Part shown: positions 18,015-27,003 of the stretch, in pieces | Position numbering within the stretch: position 1 is the first letter of the stretch | Layout of the letters: every line of letters begins with the position of its first letter | Assembly (NCBI RefSeq): GCF_005473905.2 | Contig: NZ_CP061336.1 | Location: 4,022,501-4,086,500 of the forward strand | Reading direction: 5' to 3' | Length of the DNA: 64,000 bases | Origin: Ruminiclostridium herbifermentans | GTDB lineage: Bacteria > Bacillota > Clostridia > Acetivibrionales > DSM-1351 | Notes under the pieces: generated by a model | What the model was told of the DNA's origin: nothing | Databases searched by the model: none | Seen by the model: the letters and a program-made list of their open reading frames with translations, nothing else | Translations under genes and position numbers: made by a program

Positions 18015-19472
18015 TCACGCGTCTAATTCCCATTGGTATCCTAACTCTTTCATCACAACGTAATCTGATAATTCTCTTTCCACCGTGCTCCTCATCGCAT
18101 TACATTGTTCGCTCAGTTTCGTTGTTGAAATCTGAGATCCGTCATCCATTTTTGCAATGCATGCAGTACAAAAATAATAAGCCCAACAATCTCTGCACAT
18201 TTCAGAGGTCTCCTTCTCAACATTGAGGATTTTTTCTGCTCGCGCAAGGCTGATTCCGCTGTCTATATCCCCCAATCTGGCTACCGACGAAGATTCACTG
18301 ACCCTTTCGCATGGATACAACTCCCCTGTCGCTGTAACGAAGAGACGTTGTATTCCTGGTACACATGGCCCTCCTCGATGAAATTTTTCTGGAATTCTAT
18401 CACTTTTCATGGTTTCTATCATTTTGGCCATCTTTTTTAAGGTTCCATAATAAGATACTAACAATGGAGAAGTGTCTTCCCTTGAAAGCCATCCCGTTTT
18501 CCATAAAAATGTTTTAAATACCTCATAGCGAAATTCTTCATCAAATTGATCATCATGAGATATATCCTTGATCGCATAGGTACCATCAATTAGCGTAGAG
18601 GAAAACATCGATTGACTTAAAAGCTTGTTGTTACGTATGAAATCATTTATGATAGTAAAACGATTCAAAGGATCTATTACTGTATTAAACTGAATATTGC
18701 TTTGATAAAATTCAGGATAGGTATCATAAATATATTCCAGATTCTCAATGATTTTATCAAAGGACCCCTTTGATGTATAAGCCAATTTCCTATGTTTATC
18801 ATGAATAAACTCCGGTCCATCCAGGCTTATTGTAATTCTAAAGTCATTGTGAACCAGAAACTCCAGCTTTTCCTTTGTTAATAAAGTACCATTGGTTGTG
18901 AAATTAAAAATGACTTTTCTTCCCTCTGCTTTCTTCAAAGCGTATTCTACACATTCCTGAATTAAAGTAAATTCCAATAAAGGTTCGCCACCATAAAAAC
19001 TAATTGCCATTCTGTCTGCATCACTGGAACATTTGATCAGATAATCTACAGCGTCTCTCATGGTATTACAATTCATACGTTCATCGCTATGTACTCTGTT
19101 TTTATACTCACCTGAATATATACAATACTCACATCTGAGATTACAATTTTGTGTTACCTGCAAGGTGATATGTGATAATTTATGATTAATTAAATCATCT
19201 AGAAATTCCGTAAGCGGATGTTCTGATTCCTTCACTCGATGATTGCTCAAATAGCCATCTTTTTTCAAGCTAGTCATATAATCAAGGGAAGCCTTGTTCC
19301 AATCCCGGGTATCATAAGGATTATGATACAAATCCAAGTATAAATATTCCGGTATCTTCAGTACCTTAACAGTATTTACATCAAATAAATAATATCCTAA
19401 AGAATTCTTAAACAACTTAATATACGGGGCTTCAACGTTCATAATATCCTTGTATGATGTTTTTAGAAGCAA
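18015..19472 (-). CDS. CcpM-type radical SAM/SPASM peptide maturase
   Basis: A 485-residue radical SAM enzyme. The SAM cluster motif CNLRCEYC has Cys110, 114 and 117. A GGEPLLE motif follows. The C-terminal SPASM region (about 370-460) has cysteines at GGPCVPG, LYPCERV, CRDCWAYYFC and EQCNAM for auxiliary 4Fe-4S clusters. The N-terminal ~90 residues resemble a leader-recognition (PqqD/RRE-like) region. It likely forms thioether links on the Cys-rich peptide at 16437. TTG at 19472 is the longest start; an internal ATG at 19442 is possible. First gene of the RiPP operon. Confidence 0.9.
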   Translation of the reverse strand: MLLKTSYKDIMNVEAPYIKLFKNSLGYYLFDVNTVKVLKIPEYLYLDLYHNPYDTRDWNKASLDYMTSLKKDGYLSNHRVKESEHPLTEFLDDLINHKLSHITLQVTQNCNLRCEYCIYSGEYKNRVHSDERMNCNTMRDAVDYLIKCSSDADRMAISFYGGEPLLEFTLIQECVEYALKKAEGRKVIFNFTTNGTLLTKEKLEFLVHNDFRITISLDGPEFIHDKHRKLAYTSKGSFDKIIENLEYIYDTYPEFYQSNIQFNTVIDPLNRFTIINDFIRNNKLLSQSMFSSTLIDGTYAIKDISHDDQFDEEFRYEVFKTFLWKTGWLSREDTSPLLVSYYGTLKKMAKMIETMKSDRIPEKFHRGGPCVPGIQRLFVTATGELYPCERVSESSSVARLGDIDSGISLARAEKILNVEKETSEMCRDCWAYYFCTACIAKMDDGSQISTTKLSEQCNAMRSTVERELSDYVVMKELGYQWELDA

Positions 19473-19575
19473 AACACCATATCTTCCTTTCTACTTAATA
19501 TCGTGATTCAGTACTATACTGTAACTTTTGATTTTTCCCTAATGCTTATTCGCAAGACGAAGGCTAATCATCAAG

Positions 19576-20250
19576 CTACTTAAAAACTCCCGTTTCAATT
19601 TTATACTTTTTATCACAGTAATTAGCTAACTTTTCGTTGTGAGTAACAAGGATTAAAGATTTTCCATCAATAACCAAATCATTTAATAATGAAAAGATTT
19701 TTTCACTTGTGTCTCCATCAAGAGCTCCTGTTGGTTCATCTGCTAAGATCACGCTAGGATTATTGATAATAGCTCTAGCTATGGCTACTCTCTGTCTTTG
19801 ACCACCTGATAAAAATTTAACTTTTTCATTAATTTTTTCGCTTAATCCTACTTTATTTAGTGTATCACTTATTAGTTTGTCTTTTTCTCGTTTACTATAT
19901 CTTTTTTTTGAATATAGAAGCGGAATCTCCAAGTTTTGATAAGTAGTATCCTCCTCAACCAGTGCAAAATCTTGTACAACATATCCAAAAAAAGCATTTC
20001 TTAAATTGGCCTTATCTTTTGATGAGAGTTCTAATACATTTCTCCCATTTATGATAATCTCTCCAGAGTCCGAATTAAGTATAAGTCCGATGAGGTTAAT
20101 AAACGTAGTTTTACCACACCCAGAGTCTCCTACTATAGCGATTTTTTCTCCCTTCTCTATTCTTAAATCTATGCCTCTTATAACGTTAATTTTATTCTCT
20201 TTTCCATCATTAAAACTTTTTTTAAGCGATTTGATTTCTATTAACGACAT
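19576..20250 (-). CDS. Bacteriocin-type ABC transporter ATPase
   Basis: A 224-residue ATP-binding protein with Walker A GDSGCGKTT, Q-loop FGYVVQDFALVEEDTTYQNL, signature LSGGQRQRVAIARA and Walker B VILADEPTGALD. The Q-loop region reads like the lactococcin-972-group ATPases (TIGR03608). It lies 5 bases downstream of a permease gene, itself overlapping a second permease, so the three are one transporter. It probably confers immunity to, or exports, the small secreted peptide encoded at 22797-23132. Confidence 0.9.
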   Translation of the reverse strand: MSLIEIKSLKKSFNDGKENKINVIRGIDLRIEKGEKIAIVGDSGCGKTTFINLIGLILNSDSGEIIINGRNVLELSSKDKANLRNAFFGYVVQDFALVEEDTTYQNLEIPLLYSKKRYSKREKDKLISDTLNKVGLSEKINEKVKFLSGGQRQRVAIARAIINNPSVILADEPTGALDGDTSEKIFSLLNDLVIDGKSLILVTHNEKLANYCDKKYKIETGVFK

Positions 20251-20255
20251 AATTA

Positions 20256-21353
20256 TTAATCCCTTCTTAAATTATTTAATAGGTAATTTCTACTAATTCT
20301 GCTGTGCGGAACAAGTGATACTAAGATACTAATTAATATAATAACCGCTATCTGCAACAAAATATCAGTTTTACCTATAATTCTAACCGCATTGATAAAG
20401 AAAAATGAAATTAGTATTGATGGGCCAATAATTATCATTACATAAAAGAAATTTCTTATAAATATATCTTTAATAGTAGCCCCAAATAATATATTCACAG
20501 TATACTCTGTAATATTTTTATCAACTAAATTTAACAGATTTTTGAAAACCCCGTAACTAATAAAGATAAATGCACTAATAATAATTATTGTATAGAAATA
20601 AATATTATTTTTCTTTTCGTTATATTGTTCAGTTAAATAGTTATTGTAACTAATTGGTATTACCTTGTTTTGCTTGGTATTATTAATAGCATTAGTGATG
20701 TCCTCAACTTCTGAATCGCTTGCATCAATAAGATTTAAATTTGTTCTTATAAGCATTTTATAGAAATTCAGATCATCCCCAGTAAATAGTGTTTCAAACT
20801 TAGAGTATGGCATTATCACTAAGATACAATCATCTAATTTATTTAGATATGCTTTTCTAAAAAATGATGCTCCAAAAGGCAATTCTTCTTTTATTACAAC
20901 ATTTGTATTACCAATACTGAAATTCTCACCTACTTCAATATTTTTTATATTAGAACCTTTAAAAGCAGTAATTTCTGAGCTTGAAGGATAACCATAAGCC
21001 CTACCAAAAGCTCCTACTCCGATTATTATAGGGACACCTTTCAATTTTTCGGTACGAATACCATCGACAAAAGAGTACGCTCTATTATCCTTAAACATAT
21101 CTCTTATAACTGTTTCATCCTTTTGATTCAACTCACCATCAGAATCGACATTATCAGAATAATATATATTAAATCCTGTAATTTTGGAGTTCATTACTTT
21201 ATCATATGTTTTCTGATAGAAGAATTGATTTACAATGCCTGACATTACAACAACAAAAAAGATAATACAAAATGTCAGTTGAAAAACAAAAAAAATGATA
21301 TTAGTTAAATTTTTTTTCACATCTTTCATTGCTAGTTTAGCTGCTGTTTTCAT
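20256..21353 (-). CDS. ABC permease subunit, FtsX/MacB-like
   Basis: A 365-residue protein. The N-terminal membrane segment is near 17-42 (IIFFVFQLTFCIIFFVVVMS), an extracytoplasmic domain follows (about 45-250), and three membrane segments occupy the last 110 residues, with TEYTVNILFGATIKD before segment three. It overlaps the upstream permease by 4 bases (ATGA), so translation is coupled. Bacteriocin-associated permeases are often one protein of about 650-700 residues; here two half-size proteins are present instead. Confidence 0.8.
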   Translation of the reverse strand: MKTAAKLAMKDVKKNLTNIIFFVFQLTFCIIFFVVVMSGIVNQFFYQKTYDKVMNSKITGFNIYYSDNVDSDGELNQKDETVIRDMFKDNRAYSFVDGIRTEKLKGVPIIIGVGAFGRAYGYPSSSEITAFKGSNIKNIEVGENFSIGNTNVVIKEELPFGASFFRKAYLNKLDDCILVIMPYSKFETLFTGDDLNFYKMLIRTNLNLIDASDSEVEDITNAINNTKQNKVIPISYNNYLTEQYNEKKNNIYFYTIIIISAFIFISYGVFKNLLNLVDKNITEYTVNILFGATIKDIFIRNFFYVMIIIGPSILISFFFINAVRIIGKTDILLQIAVIILISILVSLVPHSRISRNYLLNNLRRD

Positions 21354-22372
21354 AATCTTTTACCGTCTCTTCCTATAAATACACATTTATTATAGACTAC
21401 AATTATAGATAAAATATAGCTAATAATTATATTAATTAATATGCATAAAAAAATAGTGACAAGTGATAATGTCAGCTTACTCCTATTAAATACAATCGCA
21501 TAAAACAAACCACCGCAAATACTTCCAACAATAATACTACTAATATAATATTTTGTGATATAACGTGTTAGGAGAAGTCTTGTACCTCCGAGCACCATGT
21601 GTACATTAATTACCTTTTTTAATTTTGATAAATTATTATTATAATTAATAAATAAATTAATATATAAGAAAAGAATTATTAATAATGAAATTACATATAC
21701 GGAATTTGTGATTAATTTACTAATTATTGAAGTTAATGATGTAGTATATGTCTTATCCACTCCAACGTCATAACCACCATCATTCAATAATGGAATTATT
21801 TCATTCCTTAATATATTTTCCAATTTTACTTTGTTAGGATGATCTAAATAGCAGTAGCCACTTAATGCTGGATCATCAAAAAAATTATAAATATATTCCT
21901 TATTAATATCAAATAGCGGATATGAATTGTCATAGACACCAATTACTGGTATGATTTTCCCATTATTACTTACTATTTCGTTATTCTTCACTGATTTGTA
22001 AGTATAGGATTTGTCCCTCACTAATACCCCCTTTGAATTATGATTGAATTGATTACCACTGATTAGTTTATATGTTTCATAATAACCATTGGGATCAAAT
22101 ACACCTAGGCCATAACTATTAATATTTTCAGAAATCAAAAGCACTTTATTATCATTAAGCACAACTTGTAATTCCTCAAGTACTTGAGGCAAAGAGGTTC
22201 TTGAAGTTTTTTGCACATTTTCATTAATAGTAATACAAATCGTGTTAGTACTAAGTTTATATGGTGGAGTTGTGATGTTATTTAATTGTATTTTTGTATA
22301 TGTAAAGCAAGTGACAAAAACTATTGTTATTATGAAATTAAAAATAAAGAACGTTGATTTTAGTTTTCGCAT
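21350..22372 (-). CDS. ABC permease subunit, FtsX-like partner
   Basis: A 340-residue protein with one N-terminal membrane segment (residues about 6-26), an extracytoplasmic domain of about 190 residues, and three C-terminal segments. LKKVINVHMVLGGTRLLLTRY is the family's loop before segment three. Codon use is very AT-rich. It is the first gene of the permease/permease/ATPase set and lies 425 bases downstream of the secreted peptide gene, separated from it by a stem-loop. Confidence 0.78.
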   Translation of the reverse strand: MRKLKSTFFIFNFIITIVFVTCFTYTKIQLNNITTPPYKLSTNTICITINENVQKTSRTSLPQVLEELQVVLNDNKVLLISENINSYGLGVFDPNGYYETYKLISGNQFNHNSKGVLVRDKSYTYKSVKNNEIVSNNGKIIPVIGVYDNSYPLFDINKEYIYNFFDDPALSGYCYLDHPNKVKLENILRNEIIPLLNDGGYDVGVDKTYTTSLTSIISKLITNSVYVISLLIILFLYINLFINYNNNLSKLKKVINVHMVLGGTRLLLTRYITKYYISSIIVGSICGGLFYAIVFNRSKLTLSLVTIFLCILINIIISYILSIIVVYNKCVFIGRDGKRL

Positions 22373-22796
22373 TTATTCTGCCTTCTTTTATTATTTTTTT
22401 ATGTCAATTTTTACAAACTTTTTGATTATATAGATTATCAGTCTATGCAAATAACTGATTCTACTAACAATGTACCCAGTGATTATTGAGATAAAAGTGA
22501 AAAATTCAAGTACCTCTTACTCTTTTATCTCAGAAAAATACTTGTTCAGATTGAAATTACCAAGTACGCATTCACTGTTTCCACAGCAAGCACTTGACAA
22601 TTGCAATCTGTATATAATAGTAACGTGAAAGTGATATGAATTATCTCATACGATGGATAGGCTTTACAGCCAACTGGACTCATGATCCTGTATGTCAAGA
22701 AAATTCATGTAATTATTATCAAACAGAAGCAATATATTTAACGCATAGATATACTTGAGTTTACAAATTTTAATGTACTATCATAAATTTACATAT
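22373..22796. other. Spacer between secreted peptide and permease genes
   Basis: 424 AT-rich bases. It holds the stem-loop at 22487-22532 and probably the promoter for the permease set near 22.4 kb. A 40-codon frame on the plus strand (22636-22758) has no ribosome binding site and is not called. Confidence 0.55.
22487..22532 (-). terminator. Stem-loop after the secreted peptide gene
   Basis: Arms TGAGATAAAAG and CTTTTATCTCA enclose a 24-base loop. It could end the peptide transcript or act as partial read-through control into the permease genes. Confidence 0.5.
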
Positions 22797-23132
22797 CTAC
22801 TTTGCTGTAAAACCATAATTAAATTGCACTTTAGGCGCAAACGGATTTAATGTATCCGTATATGTATAAGAAACAGTAGCAATAGTATAGTCATAAGTAT
22901 TTTGTGAATATAAGCGGCCAGTATCTCCACTTGCACCATTAGAATATCTTATGTAGACATTTTTATATGATGTTCCTTGGCACTGACCATAGCCATCATA
23001 TATATACTGCCATCTTTCGGTATTTGTTACTAAATTGTTGCCGGATTCATACACTACTGCTGCATATGCAATTGTTGTGAGAAGAGTTGCTAAAATTACT
23101 AAAACAGAAAAACCTTTTAAAAAACGTTTCAT
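22797..23132 (-). CDS. Small secreted peptide, bacteriocin-like
   Basis: A 111-residue protein. The signal peptide is clear: MKRFLKGF, a hydrophobic core VLVILATLLTTIAYA and a likely cut after AYA. The mature part, about 85 residues, is rich in Tyr, Asn, Thr and Ser (ERWQYIYDGYG, SNGASGDTGRLYSQNTYDY) with a single Cys. That pattern and the neighbouring ATPase and permeases suggest a lactococcin 972-like bacteriocin, but the conserved GGTW/YSNYxH signature is not obvious, so the family is uncertain. Ribosome binding site GGAGGAAGAAAATTT. Confidence 0.7.
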   Translation of the reverse strand: MKRFLKGFSVLVILATLLTTIAYAAVVYESGNNLVTNTERWQYIYDGYGQCQGTSYKNVYIRYSNGASGDTGRLYSQNTYDYTIATVSYTYTDTLNPFAPKVQFNYGFTAK

Positions 23133-23513
23133 AAATTTTCTTCCTCCAGTAAGTATTTTATTTTTTTAATAGTATATCTATGTGTTAAAATCATTTAATA
23201 ACTTTTTTACATTACAAAACTTGTTTTATCTCCACTAAACACTGTCATTGCTTTACCATTATATGCCTTTTTATATTACAAAGTCAACCATTAATATAAA
23301 ATTCTTACACTTTATGATTATTATTGTAAATTAAATGTGAAAAGGTGTAAAATGAAAACTAACTTCCAGTTGTGCATAAGATATCCCATCATACCGTCTT
23401 AAGACGGTGGATTTAGACCACGTGTGTAACTAAAAAAAACCGTCAACCGGAAGATACTCTTTCCCAATTGACGGTATAAACTAATATTATATAAAATCTA
23501 AAATTTGATATCT
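23133..23513. other. Spacer between peptide gene and recombinase pair
   Basis: 381 bases. Contains the peptide gene's upstream region, a perfect 16-base palindrome ACCGTCTTAAGACGGT (23393-23408) and the recombinase terminator (23440-23475). A 16-codon frame at 23352 is too short to call. One boundary of the mobile element that carries the recombinases may lie here, but no att core can be fixed from one sequence. Confidence 0.5.
23440..23475 (-). terminator. Rho-independent terminator of recombinase pair 1
   Basis: Arms ACCGTCAA/TTGACGGT. On the minus strand the stem is followed by a run of eight T. It lies about 40 bases after the recombinase stop codon. Confidence 0.85.
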
Positions 23514-24917
23514 CTATTCAAAACTAATCTCACTCCCATCCAACAACCCCACACTCACCCTATCCTCATAAACCACAACCTTCTCAACCAGTTTAAAATA
23601 CAATCCTGCATCAATCTGTTCTATAGACTGAGCCTCTTTAAAAATCCCAATAAACCTCTTGGCAGTAACTCTCTCCAAAATGTCTTTGCTGTCAATCTTC
23701 TTTTGCCACTTTGCCATATAGAAATCTATATTTTTGACTATCTCATTAAACGCATAAACAAATGCCTCATATAAGATTCCATCATTAATATGCCTGTTTC
23801 CGCACCCTATTGTTCCTTTTACCTTGTATTTATTGTTACACTGCCAAATGGTTCTTTTTAATCTTTCATCTGTCGAGTTCCACACCTTCCTGCCAAATGT
23901 ACTGTCGCAGCATCCACATATAACTCTCCCTGCAAACGGGTTATTGTTATTAGCATAGTCATATTTTTGAAGTCCATGCTTTTTTGCAAATATCAGCCGT
24001 CTCTCCATTTCAAACTGAACGGCTTCCCATGTATCATTGTCAATAATTGCAGGATGGCTTTCTTCAACATAATACTGTGGTATTTCACCTTTGTTCTCAA
24101 CCCTTTTCTTAGAAAGAAAATCAACGGTATATGTCTTTTGAAGCAAAGCATCTCCTTTAAATTTCTCATTGCTCAGCATTTTCCTTATACTGCCCTCATA
24201 CCATTTTGCTTTTCCATTCCAATTGAATACTCCGTCCCTCTCAAGCTCCCGCGCTATCCTGTTCGGGCCTTTTCCATCAAGATAATCGGTAAATATTCTT
24301 CTAACTACTTTTGCTTGTTTTTCGTCTATTACAAGGTTGCCATTTTCGTCTTTATCATACCCCATAAATTTTGTATGATTGACTATAACTTTACCCTGTT
24401 CAAACCGCCTTCTAATGCCCCATGTGCTGTTTCGACTTATGGAAAAACTTTCCTCCTGTGCTAAACTGGCTAAAATGGAAATTAGTACCTCCCCTTTTGA
24501 ATCCAATGTCCGTATATTTTCCTTCTCAAAAATAACCTCTACGCCAAGCTCCTTGAGTACTCTTACATAGTTCAAGCAATCTAAAGTGTTCCTCGCAAAC
24601 CTCGATATTGATTTAGTTATAATCACATCAATTTTTCCTGCTTTGCAGTCGTTAATCATCCTGTTAAACTGCTCACGCTTTTTTGTGTTAGTTCCTGTGA
24701 TACCCTCATCGGCATAGATACCAGCAAATTGATAGTCAGAATGGTTACATATATATGTAGTATAATATTGTACCTGTGCCTCATAGCTTGATAGCTGTTC
24801 TAATTGGTCTGTTGATACACGGCAGTAAGCCGCCATTCTCTTTTTTTGCGGTTCAGCATTCTGTGCCGTATTTGTTCTGTTTGCCCTTGCTGGTATAACT
24901 GTAATGCTTCTTGCCAT
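23514..24917 (-). CDS. Large serine recombinase A (pair 1)
   Basis: A 467-residue serine recombinase. The resolvase domain begins at RMAAYCRVSTDQ with catalytic Ser35. The helix motif ITKSISRFARNTLDCLNY follows, then a recombinase domain (about 190-290) and a zinc-ribbon region with VICGCCDSTFGRKVW and WQCNNKYKV. Such enzymes integrate or excise phages and conjugative transposons. The start overlaps the 3' end of recombinase B by 65 bases, an unusually long overlap shared with pair 2. About 85-90% identical to 53548-54960. Confidence 0.93.
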   Translation of the reverse strand: MARSITVIPARANRTNTAQNAEPQKKRMAAYCRVSTDQLEQLSSYEAQVQYYTTYICNHSDYQFAGIYADEGITGTNTKKREQFNRMINDCKAGKIDVIITKSISRFARNTLDCLNYVRVLKELGVEVIFEKENIRTLDSKGEVLISILASLAQEESFSISRNSTWGIRRRFEQGKVIVNHTKFMGYDKDENGNLVIDEKQAKVVRRIFTDYLDGKGPNRIARELERDGVFNWNGKAKWYEGSIRKMLSNEKFKGDALLQKTYTVDFLSKKRVENKGEIPQYYVEESHPAIIDNDTWEAVQFEMERRLIFAKKHGLQKYDYANNNNPFAGRVICGCCDSTFGRKVWNSTDERLKRTIWQCNNKYKVKGTIGCGNRHINDGILYEAFVYAFNEIVKNIDFYMAKWQKKIDSKDILERVTAKRFIGIFKEAQSIEQIDAGLYFKLVEKVVVYEDRVSVGLLDGSEISFE

Positions 24918-26067
24918 TTTGGATTTCCTCCTTCACAATGGTTGGTTCCGTTATATTAAGACTGCCTATAATCTCATCATCGATTACTGTTCCGTCACAG
25001 GCATCTTTACCATTTTTAACATAGTTGCTGCATTGCCATACTATCTTTTTACAGGAGTGTTTACTGTTCCATGTTCTACGTCTCAATGGTGAACCGCATT
25101 TGCTGCAGAAAAGAACTCCTGAAAGTGGATAACGGTTAAGGCATTTTATTGAGCCTATTGAGTTTCCTTTTGCTTCAGCACGTTTTTGCATTTCAAGCTG
25201 CACTCTCTCCCATTCTTCCTTTGTAACTATTGGTGAATGGTTATCTTCTATGTAATAGCTATCAACCTGACCTCTGTTTATTTTCCTTAGCTTAGTTAAG
25301 TAGCTTGGAGTATAGGTTTTTTGAAGCATTACATCCCCTTTATACTTTTCATTTCTTAGAATAGTCCTAACAGTTGCTTCATTCCATTTTGAGCCTGTAA
25401 CTGTTGGAATATCCTCTGAATTAAGCAGTTTTACTATTTTAAATATCCCATTACCTTCTAAATACTTCTTATATATTCTTTTTACAACCTCAGCCTCTTT
25501 GGGGTTTATTATTAAATCTCCATATTCGTCCTTATCGTATCCAAGAAACCTATTAGCGTTTATAACCAGTTCACCTTTTTCGAACTTTTTGTGATACCTC
25601 CACTTTATATTTTCACTTACACTTCTGCTTTCTTCCTCCGCAAATGAAGAGAGGACGGTAAGCATCAGCTCACAGTCCCCAGATAATGTCGATATATTTT
25701 CTTTTTCAAATTTTACCTCAACACCTATTTCTTTTAATTCCCTTACATATTTTAGTACTACCACTGTATTTCTTGCAAACCTTGATATGGATTTTGTTAT
25801 GATTAAGTCTATTTTTCCTTCTCTACAAAGCTTTAGCATTCGTTGAAACTCAGGTCTATCATCTTTTGTTCCAGTTATTCCTTTGTCTGCAAATATTCCT
25901 ACAAATTCGTACTCAGTATTTGATGAGATTAAGTTATTATAGTAGGTTACTTGGTTTTCCAAGGATTCACCCTGCTTGTAGCCATCGGTGGATACCCTCG
26001 CATAAGCACAGACCCTCTTTTTCTGTTGTTCAGCTTTTGCAGCAGGCTCTATTTTTATTACACGCAC
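24853..26067 (-). CDS. Large serine recombinase B (pair 1)
   Basis: A 404-residue serine recombinase with catalytic Ser26 in CAYARVSTDGY, the motif ITKSISRFARNTVVVLKY, a recombinase domain and a zinc ribbon (FCSKCGSPLRRR ... WQCSNYVKNGKDAC). The coiled-coil C-terminal part seen in phiC31-like enzymes is short. Two different serine recombinases in one operon suggest a two-enzyme integrase as in CcrAB or some clostridial phages. The first ~30 codons are identical in DNA to the copy at 54896-56110. Start follows a GGGAGC purine run. Confidence 0.93.
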   Translation of the reverse strand: MRVIKIEPAAKAEQQKKRVCAYARVSTDGYKQGESLENQVTYYNNLISSNTEYEFVGIFADKGITGTKDDRPEFQRMLKLCREGKIDLIITKSISRFARNTVVVLKYVRELKEIGVEVKFEKENISTLSGDCELMLTVLSSFAEEESRSVSENIKWRYHKKFEKGELVINANRFLGYDKDEYGDLIINPKEAEVVKRIYKKYLEGNGIFKIVKLLNSEDIPTVTGSKWNEATVRTILRNEKYKGDVMLQKTYTPSYLTKLRKINRGQVDSYYIEDNHSPIVTKEEWERVQLEMQKRAEAKGNSIGSIKCLNRYPLSGVLFCSKCGSPLRRRTWNSKHSCKKIVWQCSNYVKNGKDACDGTVIDDEIIGSLNITEPTIVKEEIQNGKKHYSYTSKGKQNKYGTEC

Positions 26068-26165
26068 TTAATTTGCTCCCTTCTATCAATTTAGTACTAT
26101 ACATCACTCTTCTAGGGAATAAAGTCAAGTTAATAGAATTAGCTTCAAGAAACATCCAACATAAA

Positions 26166-26196
26166 AAGAGGCTGGACACATTCGCCCAAACCTCTT
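26166..26196 (-). terminator. Terminator between IS21 copy 2 and recombinase B
   Basis: Arms AAGAGG/CCTCTT with a 19-base loop; on the minus strand followed by TTTTAT. It would block read-through from istB into the recombinase genes. An identical copy lies at 56209-56239. It was probably the end of the phage gene that once preceded the recombinases. Confidence 0.75.
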
Positions 26197-26250
26197 ATGT
26201 ATAAACTGTCAAGGAAAAATGTATAAAAAGTATTAAATAATTATGTACAA

Positions 26251-27003
26251 CTATTCTCCTTGCTTCATATGATCCTTTAATCTGTATGACTTTCCAGATA
26301 TAGATATTACATGTGCATGGTGCAATACCCTGTCAAGTATTGCATTGGCTACAACTGCGTCATAGAATACACCATCCCATTCGTTGAAATTCATGTTTGT
26401 TGTAAGAATGGTACTTTTTCTCTCATATCTCATATCTATAAGCTGAAAAAACATATTAGAATCTTCTTTATCAATGGGTAAGTAGCCAAGTTCATCAATG
26501 ATAAGTAGTCTGTAATGGCAGAAGTGTCTGAGTCTTACATCAAGTCTGTTTTCCAGTTTTGCTTTCTTTAGTTGCTGCAATAAATCATGACATTTGATAA
26601 AATATGTGCTAGTACGTTTCTTTGCTGCAGCTATTCCTATTGATGTTGCCAGATGAGTCTTTCCAACACCACTTGGACCAAGAAATACTATATTCTCATT
26701 TCTTTCAAGAAAACCAAGCGTGCAAAGTTCTTGTATTTCTTGCTGATTTACTGACGGCTGAAAATTGAAATCATAATCTTTCAATTCCTTTACAAAAGGA
26801 AATGCTGCTGCTTTAATCATAGATCTAGATGCTTTGGCCTCCTTAAAATCAACTTCGTAATTACTAAGTCTCAGTAGTCCTTCTGTAAACGAAAGATTGT
26901 TGGATGTCACAAAATTAGATATTTCATCAAGATGAATTACCATTTGCCCAAGACCAAGAATTTCCATGTTCCGGCATAGCTGGTTGTATGTACTGTTATT
27001 CAT
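26251..27003 (-). CDS. istB: IS21 helper ATPase IstB (copy 2)
   Basis: 250 residues, identical in protein to the copy at 56294-57046 and one residue different from copy 1. Walker A is GPSGVGKTH (109-117). It overlaps istA by 8 bases. Intact and presumably active. Confidence 0.95.
   Translation of the reverse strand: MNNSTYNQLCRNMEILGLGQMVIHLDEISNFVTSNNLSFTEGLLRLSNYEVDFKEAKASRSMIKAAAFPFVKELKDYDFNFQPSVNQQEIQELCTLGFLERNENIVFLGPSGVGKTHLATSIGIAAAKKRTSTYFIKCHDLLQQLKKAKLENRLDVRLRHFCHYRLLIIDELGYLPIDKEDSNMFFQLIDMRYERKSTILTTNMNFNEWDGVFYDAVVANAILDRVLHHAHVISISGKSYRLKDHMKQGE

Noticed and set aside
22636-22758. A 40-codon plus-strand frame with two cysteines beside the secreted peptide gene
   Set aside because: No ribosome binding site, no family resemblance and located in a spacer with a terminator; likely chance.
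23352-23402. 16-codon frame with a good ribosome binding site near the recombinase terminator
   Set aside because: Too short and overlapping a palindrome; no support as a peptide gene.
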